From Desulfoluna butyratoxydans (GTDB taxonomy: Bacteria; Desulfobacterota; Desulfobacteria; Desulfobacterales; Desulfolunaceae): a DNA stretch of 64,000 nucleotides. The position numbers and the translations under genes were made by a program. Where the stretch lies: contig NZ_CAADHO010000006.1 in NCBI RefSeq assembly GCF_900699765.1, positions 351,770 through 415,769 on the forward strand, written 5' to 3'. The notes beneath the pieces were generated by a model, which was not told where the DNA came from, searched no databases, and saw only the letters and a program-made list of their open reading frames with translations. Position 1 is the stretch's first letter; every line of letters starts with the position of its first letter. Positions 50,659 to 59,873 of this stretch are shown here, piece by piece.

Positions 50659-52088
50659 TGGGGCGTTTTAGACGGCGTTGGAAATGGCTCCCGTGGCTTC
50701 TGGCGGCGGCGTGGTGCTGGTCTGCCGCAGCCGCAGCCGGTGAGTTGACCCTGGATGAGGCTCTCTCCCGCATGGAAGCGGGCAACGACACCCTGGCTGC
50801 GGCCCGGGAGGAGAAAGCAGCCAAAACCTATGAAAAGGAGGCGGCCTTTGGTCTTCACCTGCCCTCGGTGAAAGCCTCCATGCGCTGGACGCGCATCGAT
50901 GAGCCCATTGAGATCGACTTGTCCGGCATTCATGACGCCATGAGTTTTCTCCATGGGCCGAATCCTGCCACGGGGAGCCCCGGAGATTCGCGACTGGCGT
51001 ATGTGCCCGCGTTTACCATGCCTGTCCAGGACGACACCTTTGTCAAAGGGCGTATCACCGCGTCGTTGCCCCTGTACGCAGGGGGCCGGATCCAGGCGGC
51101 CAACCAGGCGGCCTCATCCCGGGTCCAGGAGGCGGATGCCCAGCTTCGGGAGGCAGGCAGCCGGTTGATGCGGGACATGGTGACGCGTTACTACGGCCTT
51201 CGTTTTGCGAAAAAGGTGGTGGATGCCCGTGCCGCGTATTTAAAGGGGATGGAACAGCATGTGTCCGAGGCCAGGCAGCTGGAGGCCCAGGGGATGATTT
51301 CCCGGTCGGAGCGTCTCCACGCCGAGGTGTCCCGGGCCGAAGCCGAGCGTTTGCTGAAGCGGTCTGTGCGGGACCGGGACATCGCAGAGACCGCCCTTGC
51401 CAATCTCCTGGCAGAAGAGCAGGGGGGGCGCGGGGCGATTCACCCTGTGTCTCCTTTGTTTCTGACCCGGGATATTGAGCCCATGGAGTACTTTGTCTCT
51501 GCGGCCCTTCGCTTGAACCCGATGCTTCAGCAAATCGATGAAAAGGGTGTGCAGGCAAGGGCCGGGGTCAAGGCGGAGAAAGGGGCCCTGCTCCCCAAGG
51601 TCTATCTTTTTGCCCGGCAAGAGCTGGTGACAGACGACCTGACCATGCTTGAGCCCGAATGGGCGGCGGGTGTCGGGATGGAGATGTCACTGTTTGAGGG
51701 GCTCTCTTCGGTGAATCGCCTTCGATCGGCCCAAGTCCAGACCTCCCGGGTGGCGCACATATCCGCCCAGGCAAAACGGGATATCGCAACCCTGACGGAG
51801 AAGCTCTATCACGAGGTGGTGGCTCAGGTGGAGCAGTACGACGCCTTGAAAACCTCCCGGGCTCTGGCCAGTGAAGCCGTGCGGGTCCGGACCCGGGCCT
51901 TTGAGGAGGGCTATGCCACCTCCCTGGATGTGGTGGATGCCCGGCTCACCCTGTCCGGGGTGGTGGTCAGGCAGCTCCTGGCTGTTTACGAATACGACGT
52001 GGCCCTGGCACGGCTCCTGGAAACGGCGGGGCTGACCCAGGCGTTTCATACCTATCGCAATGACAAGGAACTGGAGGTGACCTTTTGA
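50658..52088 (+). CDS. TolC-like outer-membrane efflux protein
   Basis: The 476-residue protein has a signal peptide (about 1-27) and the duplicated long helical hairpins of outer-membrane efflux proteins (starting GELTLDEALSRMEAGN; second repeat PMEYFVSAALRLNPMLQQID, ending VRTRAFEEGYATSLDVVDARLTL). It forms the trimeric outer-membrane exit duct. It starts in the TetR stop and its stop overlaps the HlyD start. Confidence 0.9.
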   Translation: MGRFRRRWKWLPWLLAAAWCWSAAAAAGELTLDEALSRMEAGNDTLAAAREEKAAKTYEKEAAFGLHLPSVKASMRWTRIDEPIEIDLSGIHDAMSFLHGPNPATGSPGDSRLAYVPAFTMPVQDDTFVKGRITASLPLYAGGRIQAANQAASSRVQEADAQLREAGSRLMRDMVTRYYGLRFAKKVVDARAAYLKGMEQHVSEARQLEAQGMISRSERLHAEVSRAEAERLLKRSVRDRDIAETALANLLAEEQGGRGAIHPVSPLFLTRDIEPMEYFVSAALRLNPMLQQIDEKGVQARAGVKAEKGALLPKVYLFARQELVTDDLTMLEPEWAAGVGMEMSLFEGLSSVNRLRSAQVQTSRVAHISAQAKRDIATLTEKLYHEVVAQVEQYDALKTSRALASEAVRVRTRAFEEGYATSLDVVDARLTLSGVVVRQLLAVYEYDVALARLLETAGLTQAFHTYRNDKELEVTF

Positions 52089-53074
52089 TGAAGAAACCCT
52101 ACGCAGCGTGGATGATGGTTCTGGTGGGGCTGGCGGCCACCGTGGGGGCTGTGTGCCTTTTGGGTATGAATCCTGCTCCCCTGGTGGTCCAGGGGGAGGT
52201 GGATGCCACCCGGATTGATGTGGCCTCCAAGGTTCCGGGGCGCGTCTCCGAGGTCCTTGTTGCCCGCGGGGAGCGGGTGGCCAAGGGGCAGCCCCTGTTT
52301 GTCATTGACAGCCCGGAGATAAGGGCCAGGGTTCGCCAGGCCCGGGCCGCGGTGGAAGGGGCCAACGCCCAGCTCACCAAGGCAAACCGTGGGGCAAGGG
52401 AAGAGGAGGTCCGGGCGGCGCGCAACCTGTGGCGTAAAGCCGAGGCAGGGCTTACCCTTGCCAAAAAGACCCATGCCCGTGTGGCAAAGCTTCACGCCGA
52501 CGGCGTCCTTCCTGCCCAAAAGCTCGACGAGGCCTTTGCCCAGCTCGAAGCGGCCCGCCGCAGCGCAGAGGCGGCACGGGCAGCCTATGAAATGGCTGAA
52601 AAAGGCGCCCGGGAAGAGGACAAGGAGGCGGCCTTGGCCATGGTGAGCAGGGCTTCAGGCGCCCTGGCCGAGGCCGAGGCCTTTGAGGAGGAGACCCGCC
52701 TTGCGGCGCCGCGGGCCGCCGAGGTGTCGGATATCGTGGTGGACCCCGGGGAGCTCGCCGCCACAGGGTGTCCGGTTGTGACCCTGGTGGACCTGGCCGA
52801 TGTGTGGGTGACCTTCAACCTGCGGGAGGACCTGCTGGCCGGGATCCGCATGGGCAGTACCCTGCGTGCGGAGATTCCGGCCCTGGGCAACCGGGAGGTC
52901 ACCCTGACAGTCAATCACATCGCAGCCCTGGGGGCCTTTGCCACCTGGCACGCCACCAAGGCCACCGGTGACTTCGACATGAAGACCTTTGAGGTGCGGG
53001 CCGTACCCGAAGACGGAATCGAGGGGTTGCGTCCCGGCATGAGTGCGGTGGTGACCTGGGACATGGGCAGCTGA
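52088..53074 (+). CDS. HlyD-type membrane fusion protein
   Basis: The 328-residue protein has an N-terminal membrane anchor (about 7-27), a barrel-sandwich (lipoyl-like) opening ATRIDVASKVPGRVSEVLVARGERVAKGQ, a long coiled-coil hairpin (about 75-190) and a beta-barrel closing region. It links the inner-membrane permeases to the TolC duct. ATG 52088 is in the TolC stop; TTG 52085 is rejected. Confidence 0.9.
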   Translation: MKKPYAAWMMVLVGLAATVGAVCLLGMNPAPLVVQGEVDATRIDVASKVPGRVSEVLVARGERVAKGQPLFVIDSPEIRARVRQARAAVEGANAQLTKANRGAREEEVRAARNLWRKAEAGLTLAKKTHARVAKLHADGVLPAQKLDEAFAQLEAARRSAEAARAAYEMAEKGAREEDKEAALAMVSRASGALAEAEAFEEETRLAAPRAAEVSDIVVDPGELAATGCPVVTLVDLADVWVTFNLREDLLAGIRMGSTLRAEIPALGNREVTLTVNHIAALGAFATWHATKATGDFDMKTFEVRAVPEDGIEGLRPGMSAVVTWDMGS

Positions 53075-53084
53075 GGTGGGGGCC

Positions 53085-54257
53085 ATGACGCGTGTTGCAA
53101 CGGTGGTGGCCAGGGAGTGGGACGCCCTTCTTTCCGACCGGCTCTTTCGCCTGCTGGCCGTGGGGTTTCCCCTGATTGCCCTGGCCCTGTTCACCGCCCT
53201 GTTCCGCCAGGGAAGTCCGGAAGACCTGCCGGTGGCCGTGTGCGATCTGGACAGGAGCACCCTTTCCCGCTCGGTGGTTCGCATGGTGGATGCCTCCTCG
53301 TCCATGGCCGTTGTGCAGGTGGACGACCCGGAGGCCGGGCATCGAGCCATCCTCTCCGGCAGGGCCTACGGGCTTCTGATCCTTGCCGAGGGCATGGAGA
53401 GGGAGGTGGTGGCCGGAAGGGCGCCGGTGTCCCGGTTTTACATCAACAACCAGATCATGCTGCCGGCAGGGGTTATCAAGCGTGCCATGCTGAAGGTCTT
53501 TACCGGGGCTTCCACCGGGGTGAAGCTGAGGGTGAACCTGGCAAAGGGGATGCCCGAGGCCCGGGCCAGGGAGCGCCTTTCCGGCATCCATGTGGCCTCA
53601 CGGGTTCTTTACAACCCAAACCTTGACTACCGGTGGTATCTTTATGCGGCCATCTGCCCCTTTCTCATGAAAATTTTCATCATGAGCGCCACGGTGTGGA
53701 GCGTGGGCCGGGAGATGAAATCAGAGACCGTGCCCGTCTGGCTCCAGGCATCCGAAGGTCGGCTCCATGCAGCCCTTGTGGGAAAGCTCGCACCCCAGAC
53801 GCTCTGGTTTACCCTGGTGTGCTGGGCCATGCTGGCCTTTTTTTTCGGGGCCATGGAGCTTCCGCGTCCCCAGCGGGTGGTCACCCTTATGGGGGGCACC
53901 GCGCTTTTTGTTGCGGCCTGCCAGGCCGCCGCCCTTTTTCTGGTGGCCTTTACCGGAGGCCTTGCCAAGGCGGTGAGCATGATGAGCCTTTACGCGGGAT
54001 CGGCCTTTGTCTTTGCCGGGGTCACCTTTCCGGCGGCGGCCATGCCTCTTCCTGCGCGGGTCTGGCACGCGACCTTACCGCTGACGCACATGGTGCGGCT
54101 GATCAACGAGCAGGCCTTGAAGGGCCTTGCCTTTGAAGGTTCCGTAGGCACCCTTCTGGCCTTTGTGGCCATCGGGTTGGCGTGCGGGGTTCCGGCCTGG
54201 GCCAGGCTTTGCCAGAGACTGTGGGCCGCTGGCCAGGCACCGGGAGGGTTGTCATGA
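53085..54257 (+). CDS. ABC-2 type permease subunit 1
   Basis: This 390-residue protein has an N-terminal helix, a large periplasmic domain (about 40-170) and a cluster of five helices, the ABC2_membrane_3 (YhhJ/YbhR) layout. ATG 53085 has GGTGGGGG upstream. Such permeases normally need a cytoplasmic ATPase (YbhF/YhiH type). None is in this operon. Confidence 0.85.
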   Translation: MTRVATVVAREWDALLSDRLFRLLAVGFPLIALALFTALFRQGSPEDLPVAVCDLDRSTLSRSVVRMVDASSSMAVVQVDDPEAGHRAILSGRAYGLLILAEGMEREVVAGRAPVSRFYINNQIMLPAGVIKRAMLKVFTGASTGVKLRVNLAKGMPEARARERLSGIHVASRVLYNPNLDYRWYLYAAICPFLMKIFIMSATVWSVGREMKSETVPVWLQASEGRLHAALVGKLAPQTLWFTLVCWAMLAFFFGAMELPRPQRVVTLMGGTALFVAACQAAALFLVAFTGGLAKAVSMMSLYAGSAFVFAGVTFPAAAMPLPARVWHATLPLTHMVRLINEQALKGLAFEGSVGTLLAFVAIGLACGVPAWARLCQRLWAAGQAPGGLS

Positions 54258-55402
54258 ACTGGTTTCGACTGGTTGCAGGGGAGTTGAGTCTGGCCTTGGG
54301 AGACTCTGCCACCCGCCTGCTGTTGCTGGGCTCGGTGGTGCTGTACGCGTTTTTTTACCCTTATCCCTATTCACCGGAGGTGCAGGACCATGTGCCGGTG
54401 GTCGTGGTGGATTTGGATCACACCAGTCTCTCCCGCCAGTTGATCCGCATGGCAGGCGCCGGGGACAGGGTACGGGTGGCTGCCCGGGCCGCCACCCTGG
54501 ACCGTGCCAAGGCCCTGTGCCGGTCCGGAGAGGTTCAGGGGATCTTCCTTGTGCCCGAGGGGTTCCAGGGCAAGGTGCTCAAAGGGACAAAGGCTGAGGT
54601 GGCTGTCTGGAGCGAGGCCTTGAGCTTTTTCACCTACCGCCAGGTGGCCACCGGGCTGTTGAGTGCTTCCGGGACCCTGTCGGCGGGTATCGAGATCAAG
54701 CGCCTGAGGGCGGCAGGCCTCGCCGAAGAGGCTGCCTTTGCCGCCACGGAGCCCCTGCCCCTGCAGACGGTGCAGCTCTTCAACCCCGCGGGGGGGTACG
54801 GAACCTACGTGGTGCCCCTGGTTTTTGTCCTGATTCTCCAGCAGACCCTGCTCATGGGGGTGGGAATGGTGGCCGGTGCCCGGTCCGAGGCCGGGGACAG
54901 CTCCTGGTTTTCCCCGGGACCGGGGCTTTTGGGGGCCGTGGCCGCGGTGTCGTCCAAGCTCGTGGCTTATCTGCTCCTCTACAGCATCCACGCCCTGGCC
55001 TATTTCGGGGTGCTGCATCGGTTTTACCGGTTTGTGGCGCGGGGGGCGGTGTGTGAGATGGCTGTGGTGATGGCCCTGTTTCTCGTTTCCGTCATTCTGT
55101 TTGCCCTGACCCTTTCGGTGCTCTTTCCCCACCGGGAGACCAGCCTCTTTGTGCTCATCGGCACCTCCATGCCGGCGATTTTTCTCTCCGGCATCTCCTG
55201 GCCGGTGGAGGTTTTTCCCCCCTGGCTGCGAATTTTTTCCTATGTGATCCCGAGTACGGCTGGCATCGACGGGTTTTTGAGGGTGTCCACCATGGGGGCG
55301 GGCCTTGGGGATGTGGCAAAGGATGTCGCCATCCTGATGGGATTGGTGGTGGTCTACTTTTTTTCTGCGGTGTGGGTGTTTTTTAAAAAGAGCGGGGGGT
55401 GA
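54254..55402 (+). CDS. ABC-2 type permease subunit 2
   Basis: This 382-residue protein has the same fold as the preceding subunit (helix 1, periplasmic domain, five helices, GISWPVEVFPPWLRIFSYVIPST near the end). It overlaps subunit 1 by ATGA, consistent with a heterodimer. It ends the operon before a terminator. Confidence 0.85.
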   Translation: MNWFRLVAGELSLALGDSATRLLLLGSVVLYAFFYPYPYSPEVQDHVPVVVVDLDHTSLSRQLIRMAGAGDRVRVAARAATLDRAKALCRSGEVQGIFLVPEGFQGKVLKGTKAEVAVWSEALSFFTYRQVATGLLSASGTLSAGIEIKRLRAAGLAEEAAFAATEPLPLQTVQLFNPAGGYGTYVVPLVFVLILQQTLLMGVGMVAGARSEAGDSSWFSPGPGLLGAVAAVSSKLVAYLLLYSIHALAYFGVLHRFYRFVARGAVCEMAVVMALFLVSVILFALTLSVLFPHRETSLFVLIGTSMPAIFLSGISWPVEVFPPWLRIFSYVIPSTAGIDGFLRVSTMGAGLGDVAKDVAILMGLVVVYFFSAVWVFFKKSGG

Positions 55403-55431
55403 GGCCCAAGCCTGTGAGTGGCCTCAAACAA

Positions 55432-55467
55432 AAAAAGCCTGCTGATCGTCTGATCAGCAGGCTTTTT
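55432..55467. terminator. Bidirectional terminator between permease and tRNA-Ala
   Basis: AAAAAGCCTGCTGATC (55432-55447) pairs perfectly with 55452-55467 around GTCT, with A's and T's outside on both strands. Confidence 0.9.
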
Positions 55468-55472
55468 GTATT

Positions 55473-55548
55473 TGGTGGAGCTGAGGGGGATCGAACCCCT
55501 GACCTCATGACTGCCAGTCATGCGCTCTCCCAGCTGAGCTACAGCCCC
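55473..55548 (-). tRNA. tRNA-Ala (GGC anticodon)
   Basis: The 76-nt cloverleaf on the minus strand has acceptor arms GGGGCTG and CAGCTCC, D-arm TAGCTCAGCTGGGAGAGC, anticodon loop CTGGCAG (GGC), T-arm with GGTTCGATCC and an encoded CCA end. It is a single tRNA, convergent with the export operon. No integrase or attachment duplicate was seen beside it. Confidence 0.97.
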
Positions 55549-55777
55549 GAAATCGGGTGGCGTCCATGATGATGTTCCGGTGACGCGTGGCTCTTTACAT
55601 AGGGAAAATGGGGTGGGTCTGTCAATCGGAATTTTTGCGGCCAGGGCCCGAAATGCCGTGGGGGCAGCTGTGGAAACGCCAAAAATCCCGTTCCCACAGC
55701 GGGTTGTCCGGCAACGCGTGGCGCGTGATTTTTTTTGCCCTGCCTCCGGTTTTGCCCCTTCAAAGGGGCCCGGGGCC

Positions 55778-56776
55778 TCAAGCCAGGGACTGGGTGACCG
55801 AGGCCACGGCCTCTTTTGCTTTGGCCCCGATCTCTTCCAGCTCTTCGGGGGTGAGGCCGAGAGCCTGAATCGAACCGGGGCTCATGCGGCTGTGGACACC
55901 GGTGGGGTCGGGGCTCTCCATGGTGCGCATGGCCAGGGCATCAGCCACGTGAATGATGTGGGCCAGGGGGCTGTTGCCCTCATCCGGGGTGTGCTGGAAG
56001 CAAATCGCTTCGGTCTGAACCTTTGGCAGGTTCCATTTTTGGAAGAAGAGGCCGGCCACTTCAGCGTGGGTGAACCCGAAGAGCTCGTTTTCCGCGTCGC
56101 AGAAGGTGGTGTGGTTCCGCTTCATGGCTTCGTCGAAGGCGGGCTTGAGCATGCCGATGAAGGGATCGAGCATCAGCAGGCCGGAGTCGTGGATCAATCC
56201 GGCGTTGAAGGCGTCGTTGGCAAGGGCAGGGTGTTTGGCCTCGGCAATGAGCCGGGAGGTGTAAGCGCAGGCCAGGCTGTGTTCCCAGAGGTGGCGTGAG
56301 GAGATGCGGTAGCCCGCCAGGTTTTTTCCCAGCATCCTGGAGGTGCTGACCACGGTGATCAGGTCCGAGATGGCCTGGCAGCCCATGATGGCGGCCGCCT
56401 GCTTTACCGTGGAGACCGGAACGCTTAAGCTGTAGTAAGCGGAGTTGGCGATTTTCAGGACCCGTGTGGCCAGGGCCTGATCGGTGTTGATGACCGCGCC
56501 GATTTCGTTGAATCCGCAGGTTTCGTCGGACAGCACGCGAAGGGCCCGTCCCATGACCTCGGGCATGGGGGGCAGGGCCCTTGATTCCCGGACGATTTTT
56601 TTGAGCAGGGCTTCGCCGTGGGCCGGCAGGCCGTGGTGTGTGTGTGCGGTTTCCTGTTTTTTCACCACGATGGGTGTGCTGCATCCCGGGCAGGGAATGT
56701 CGATCTGTCGTCCCTCCGGGATTTTTTCATCGTTTACAGTATAGCTTTTGCCGCATCCGCTGCATGTGACTTTCAT
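55778..56776 (-). CDS. HDOD domain protein with N-terminal zinc ribbon
   Basis: This 332-residue protein has an MJ0042-type zinc ribbon (C5-x2-C8 and C29-x2-C32) and a tail of histidines, then an HDOD domain (about 60-270: ALPPMPEVMGRALRVL, ATRVLKIANSAYYS, LWEHSLACAYTSRLIA, AGLIHDSGLLML). HDOD proteins act in signalling, often with cyclic di-GMP or motility systems. A second protein starting with the same type of ribbon begins at 63776. Confidence 0.88.
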   Translation of the reverse strand: MKVTCSGCGKSYTVNDEKIPEGRQIDIPCPGCSTPIVVKKQETAHTHHGLPAHGEALLKKIVRESRALPPMPEVMGRALRVLSDETCGFNEIGAVINTDQALATRVLKIANSAYYSLSVPVSTVKQAAAIMGCQAISDLITVVSTSRMLGKNLAGYRISSRHLWEHSLACAYTSRLIAEAKHPALANDAFNAGLIHDSGLLMLDPFIGMLKPAFDEAMKRNHTTFCDAENELFGFTHAEVAGLFFQKWNLPKVQTEAICFQHTPDEGNSPLAHIIHVADALAMRTMESPDPTGVHSRMSPGSIQALGLTPEELEEIGAKAKEAVASVTQSLA

Positions 56777-56914
56777 TGACTCGACACTCCAGGGTGATCA
56801 AAAGAGGACGACGCCGCAAGGGGGGGACATCATGGTGTCGCCCGAGGGTGGAAACGCTCAAAAAAAGGGGCGGTTCCCGGGCCGGGCCGAATGTGCCGCG
56901 AACCTTATGCCGCA

Positions 56915-57673
56915 TCAAGCGAGAAACGTCGCAATGTGATTATTGAACTCCTCCGGGGATTCCATGGGGGAGAAATGGCCGCACCCTTGAATCACTTTCA
57001 TGGATGCATCGGGTATCTTATCGCTCAAAAGGCGTCCGTACTTTAGGGGAGTGGAGATATCTTTTTCTGCGGCAAGGACAAGCACACGGCTTCGGATTTC
57101 CGGGAGTCGGTCCATCACGTCAAAGGCGTCACAGGCCGTCAGGTCGGTAACGGCCGCGGCGTTGCCTGTCTCCGTGGCCATGTCCAGGGCGTCCTTAAGC
57201 TCCGGTGTGCGTCGGGGTTCGGGCACGACAAAGTGAAACAGGGCCTTTTGGTAGGCGTCGTAGTTGGACCGTGCCGCCTCCAGGATGTCGGGAAGGACCC
57301 GAAGGCGCGCCCCGGTGTTGGCCAGGATGGCCTCGGGAAACCGGGACGGGTGGTCCAGGAGAAGCTGAAGGACGATGCCGCCCCCCATGCTGAGGCCGCA
57401 GGGCACCACCGAGGGGAGCCCGGACCCATCCATAAACTCCAGGACGGCTGAGGCCATCTCCTCAACGGAGGTGCACAGGGGCCCCTGGCTGCGGCAGTGG
57501 CCGGGAAGGTCCAGGGCCACGGTGTTGAATTCCGGGGCCAGCCCGCTGACCTGTGCCTCCCAGAATCGGCTGTTCTGTGCGGCACCGTGAATGAAGAGAA
57601 GGGTTTTGCGCTTGGGGTCGGGGTGGGGTTGTCCGGCAAGGAAACCAAACCCGTTGAGACGTGAAGACATCAT
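56915..57673 (-). CDS. Alpha/beta hydrolase
   Basis: The 252-residue protein has the HGAAQNSRFWE oxyanion loop, nucleophile elbow GLSMGGG (Ser), an acid Asp in AAEKDIST and His in GCGHFSPMESPEEF. It is a generic esterase/hydrolase; substrate unknown. ATG 57673 has CGGAG upstream. It is on the same strand as the symporter but separated from it by an R1 element. Confidence 0.85.
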   Translation of the reverse strand: MMSSRLNGFGFLAGQPHPDPKRKTLLFIHGAAQNSRFWEAQVSGLAPEFNTVALDLPGHCRSQGPLCTSVEEMASAVLEFMDGSGLPSVVPCGLSMGGGIVLQLLLDHPSRFPEAILANTGARLRVLPDILEAARSNYDAYQKALFHFVVPEPRRTPELKDALDMATETGNAAAVTDLTACDAFDVMDRLPEIRSRVLVLAAEKDISTPLKYGRLLSDKIPDASMKVIQGCGHFSPMESPEEFNNHIATFLA

Positions 57674-57785
57674 GGGGGCTCCGTGGTGCGGTAAGGGGTT
57701 CTGCCTGTTGGGTGGCCCCGTGGGCCAAGGGCCTGCTTCAGCAGTGACAACCGTCATACCACGCACGGGGTATGGTGTAAAGAAG

Positions 57786-57916
57786 CCTCCGGCGGCCCTG
57801 CCGGGGGCTAAGCTTTCGAAACGTTTGACAAACAGGTTTTAAAAACAGATTGAATTTAATCTGAACCAAAGGCGAATGCTATGTTTCGCTGAGAAGCGAA
57901 GGGGACATAGCATTCG
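57786..57916 (-). repeat. R1 composite element with hairpin H3
   Basis: TGCCTCCGGCGGCCCTGCC-type end, GTTTGACAAACAGG, then GCGAATGCTATGT (57871-57883) pairing perfectly with 57904-57916, and an inner stem TTCGCT/AGCGAA. The loop region GAGAAGCGAAGGGG is a variant of the GAGGAACGA core. It ends 16 bases before the symporter stop. Confidence 0.65.
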
Positions 57917-57931
57917 CAACCTGCTTGTTGC

Positions 57932-59365
57932 TTACTTCTCCGGCAGCAGAAGGCCCAAAAGGGGTGTTGCTGCCAGGGAGCAGAGCATGCCCAGGGTGCC
58001 GGCTTCCGGGGAGCTGGTGCCGGTGGCGTAGAGGCCGATACACAAGGCAAGGGAGAGCAGGGCCGCGGCCATGGCGCCCCTGCCGTGGACCGGGGATCCT
58101 TTGACAAAGAGCCCCCAGATAAAGGGGCCGAGGAAGAGGGAGCCGATGGCGCCCCAGGAGATACCGAGGATGGCCACGATGGTGGCCGGGCGCATCCAGG
58201 CCAGGGCCACGGAGACCACCACAAAAAAGATGCTGGCCCCGCGCATGAATCGGGTGAGCCCTTTTTCCGTGGCGTCTTGGTTGAGAAACCCCTGGTAGAT
58301 GTCCTTGACCAGGGAGGAGCTGGATATCAGCACCAGGGCGGCCAGGGTGCTCATGGAGGCGGAGAGGACCAGAAGGAGCATGAGGACCGACAGGGAGTCG
58401 GGGATGATGTTGGCCAGGAGCTCGGGCATCAGGGCGTCGAAAAGGGGTTTTCCGCCTTTGAAGGCCCCGGGGGTGTTGGCAGGGGTCAGGAAGACGCGGG
58501 CCGTGGCTCCGGTGAAGTAGGCGATGCCGCCGATGAGCAGGGCAAAGAAGGTGGAGGCAACCATCCCCACCTTGATGGCCCGGTCGTCCCGGATGGCGTA
58601 GAACTTCTGGACGAGCTGGGGCATGCAGAAGGGGGCCGCGCTGGTGAGGAAGACCAGGCAGAAGAGGGGCCAGGCACCCGGAGGGCCCACAGGGGCCGTG
58701 AGTCTGGGATCGACGGCGGCAAGGGAGGCGGTGAGGTTCTCAAAGCCACCCCCTGCCTTGACGGTAAAGCCCAGGAGGGTGAGGACCCCGGCCAGCATGA
58801 TCATGCCGAAGAGCACGTCCAGGGAGGCCATGGCGCGATACCCGCCCATGCTCATGTAAAGGGCGGTGAACCCGCCCATGAGAACCAGGGCCAGGGTGTA
58901 GGGCAGCTGGAAGTTAGACTGAAAGAGGTAGCTCAGCCCCATGAACACCGCCGAGGTGTAGGGGATGAAAAAGACAAAGACGGCGCAGGAGGCCAGGAGC
59001 TTGAAGGCCGGGCTTTTGTAACGGGCCTCGAAGAATTCGGGCATGGTGTGGACGCAGAGCTCTTCGGTCATGCGGCGGATGCGGCTGCCCATGAAGTACC
59101 AGACCCCGAAGACCCCCACAAAGGCGTTGCCCAGGGCGATCCAGAGGCCGGAGTAGCCGAAGCCCCATCCGATTTTCCCGGCAAAGCCGATGAAAAGCAC
59201 TGCAGAGAAGTAGGCGGTGGCATAGGTGAAGGCGCTCATCCACGGGCCGATGGCCCGGCCGCCGAGGAAGAAATCCCCGAAGGAACTGTTTTTCTTGAGG
59301 TTGATGATGCCCACAAAGGCGATGACGGCCGCGTACACGGCGATGACTGCCACTTTGAATCCCAT
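57932..59365 (-). CDS. Sodium:solute symporter (SSS family)
   Basis: The 477-residue protein has about 13 helices with the SSS features DFFLGGRAIGPWMSAFTYATAYFSAV near the start and the sodium-site Ser/Thr region SASMSTLAALVLISSSSLVKDIY. The substrate is not clear (proline, acetate or pyruvate type). GGGAGA precedes ATG 59365. It can use the sodium gradient made by NQR. Confidence 0.88.
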   Translation of the reverse strand: MGFKVAVIAVYAAVIAFVGIINLKKNSSFGDFFLGGRAIGPWMSAFTYATAYFSAVLFIGFAGKIGWGFGYSGLWIALGNAFVGVFGVWYFMGSRIRRMTEELCVHTMPEFFEARYKSPAFKLLASCAVFVFFIPYTSAVFMGLSYLFQSNFQLPYTLALVLMGGFTALYMSMGGYRAMASLDVLFGMIMLAGVLTLLGFTVKAGGGFENLTASLAAVDPRLTAPVGPPGAWPLFCLVFLTSAAPFCMPQLVQKFYAIRDDRAIKVGMVASTFFALLIGGIAYFTGATARVFLTPANTPGAFKGGKPLFDALMPELLANIIPDSLSVLMLLLVLSASMSTLAALVLISSSSLVKDIYQGFLNQDATEKGLTRFMRGASIFFVVVSVALAWMRPATIVAILGISWGAIGSLFLGPFIWGLFVKGSPVHGRGAMAAALLSLALCIGLYATGTSSPEAGTLGMLCSLAATPLLGLLLPEK

Positions 59366-59483
59366 GGTCGATCTCCCGGAGTCCCTGGTGAAACACTAAT
59401 AACGGTGTGCGAACACGCTCAATTCGGTCCGGGGATCATATAGAAGGCCGCACTTTTTGGCAACAGGGCCGGAGGATAAAAGC

Positions 59484-59651
59484 CAGGGCCAACGCATTTA
59501 AAAATTCAGTTGCCTCCGTCGGGTCGCTTTTTGAAAAAAGCTCCGCAAATATTCTCCGGTAAATCCGGTAAAACAGAAAAATAAATATGGACGGTTGCGA
59601 CGCGCCCATAAAAGCAAAGCCTGGTTGTCAAACTTTTCTTAAGTTTGCCCT
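59484..59651 (+). repeat. R1 element with flanking 11-bp direct repeats
   Basis: CAGGGCCAACGCATTT at the left, TTGCCTCCGTCGGGTCGC, GAAAAAAGCTCCGCAAA, CCTGGTTGTCAAAC and GCCCTG at the right. GAGGATAAAAG occurs on both flanks (59472-59482 and 59652-59662), suggesting a target duplication, although the last G may belong to the element. Confidence 0.65.
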
Positions 59652-59778
59652 GAGGATAAAAGGGCCGTGCCTGTGCCAACCCTCACATCCCGTGGCCTTT
59701 TCTGCATTCGGCTCTTGGTGGAAACCGCAGGAAAACCCAGGCACGCTCCATTGACAGGCCGCAGCCGATGAGATTTAC

Positions 59779-59873
59779 GCCCTTAGCCCTTAGCCCTTAG
59801 CCCTTAGCCCTTAGCCCTTAGCTCTTAGCCTTTAGCCCTTAGCCCTTAGCCTTTAGCCCTTAGCCTTTAGCCC
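59779..59873. repeat. Heptamer minisatellite (TTAGCCC)n next to proC stop
   Basis: About 13 tandem copies of TTAGCCC, a few with C-to-T changes (CTTTAGC, CTCTTAG). The array ends at the base before the proC stop codon (59876-59874 on the minus strand), so on that strand the transcript reads GGGCTAA repeats, a G-quadruplex-capable pattern. Confidence 0.9.

Noticed and set aside
55473-55548. tRNA-Ala as integration site of a mobile island
   Set aside because: No integrase and no second copy of the tRNA 3' end was found in the window.
58085-59443. Plus-strand frame opposite the sodium symporter
   Set aside because: Gly/Glu/His-rich shadow of a transmembrane protein; no recognisable domain.
59779-59873. 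Chromosome-end telomere
   Set aside because: TTAGCCC repeats are internal, next to proC, with normal genes on both sides.
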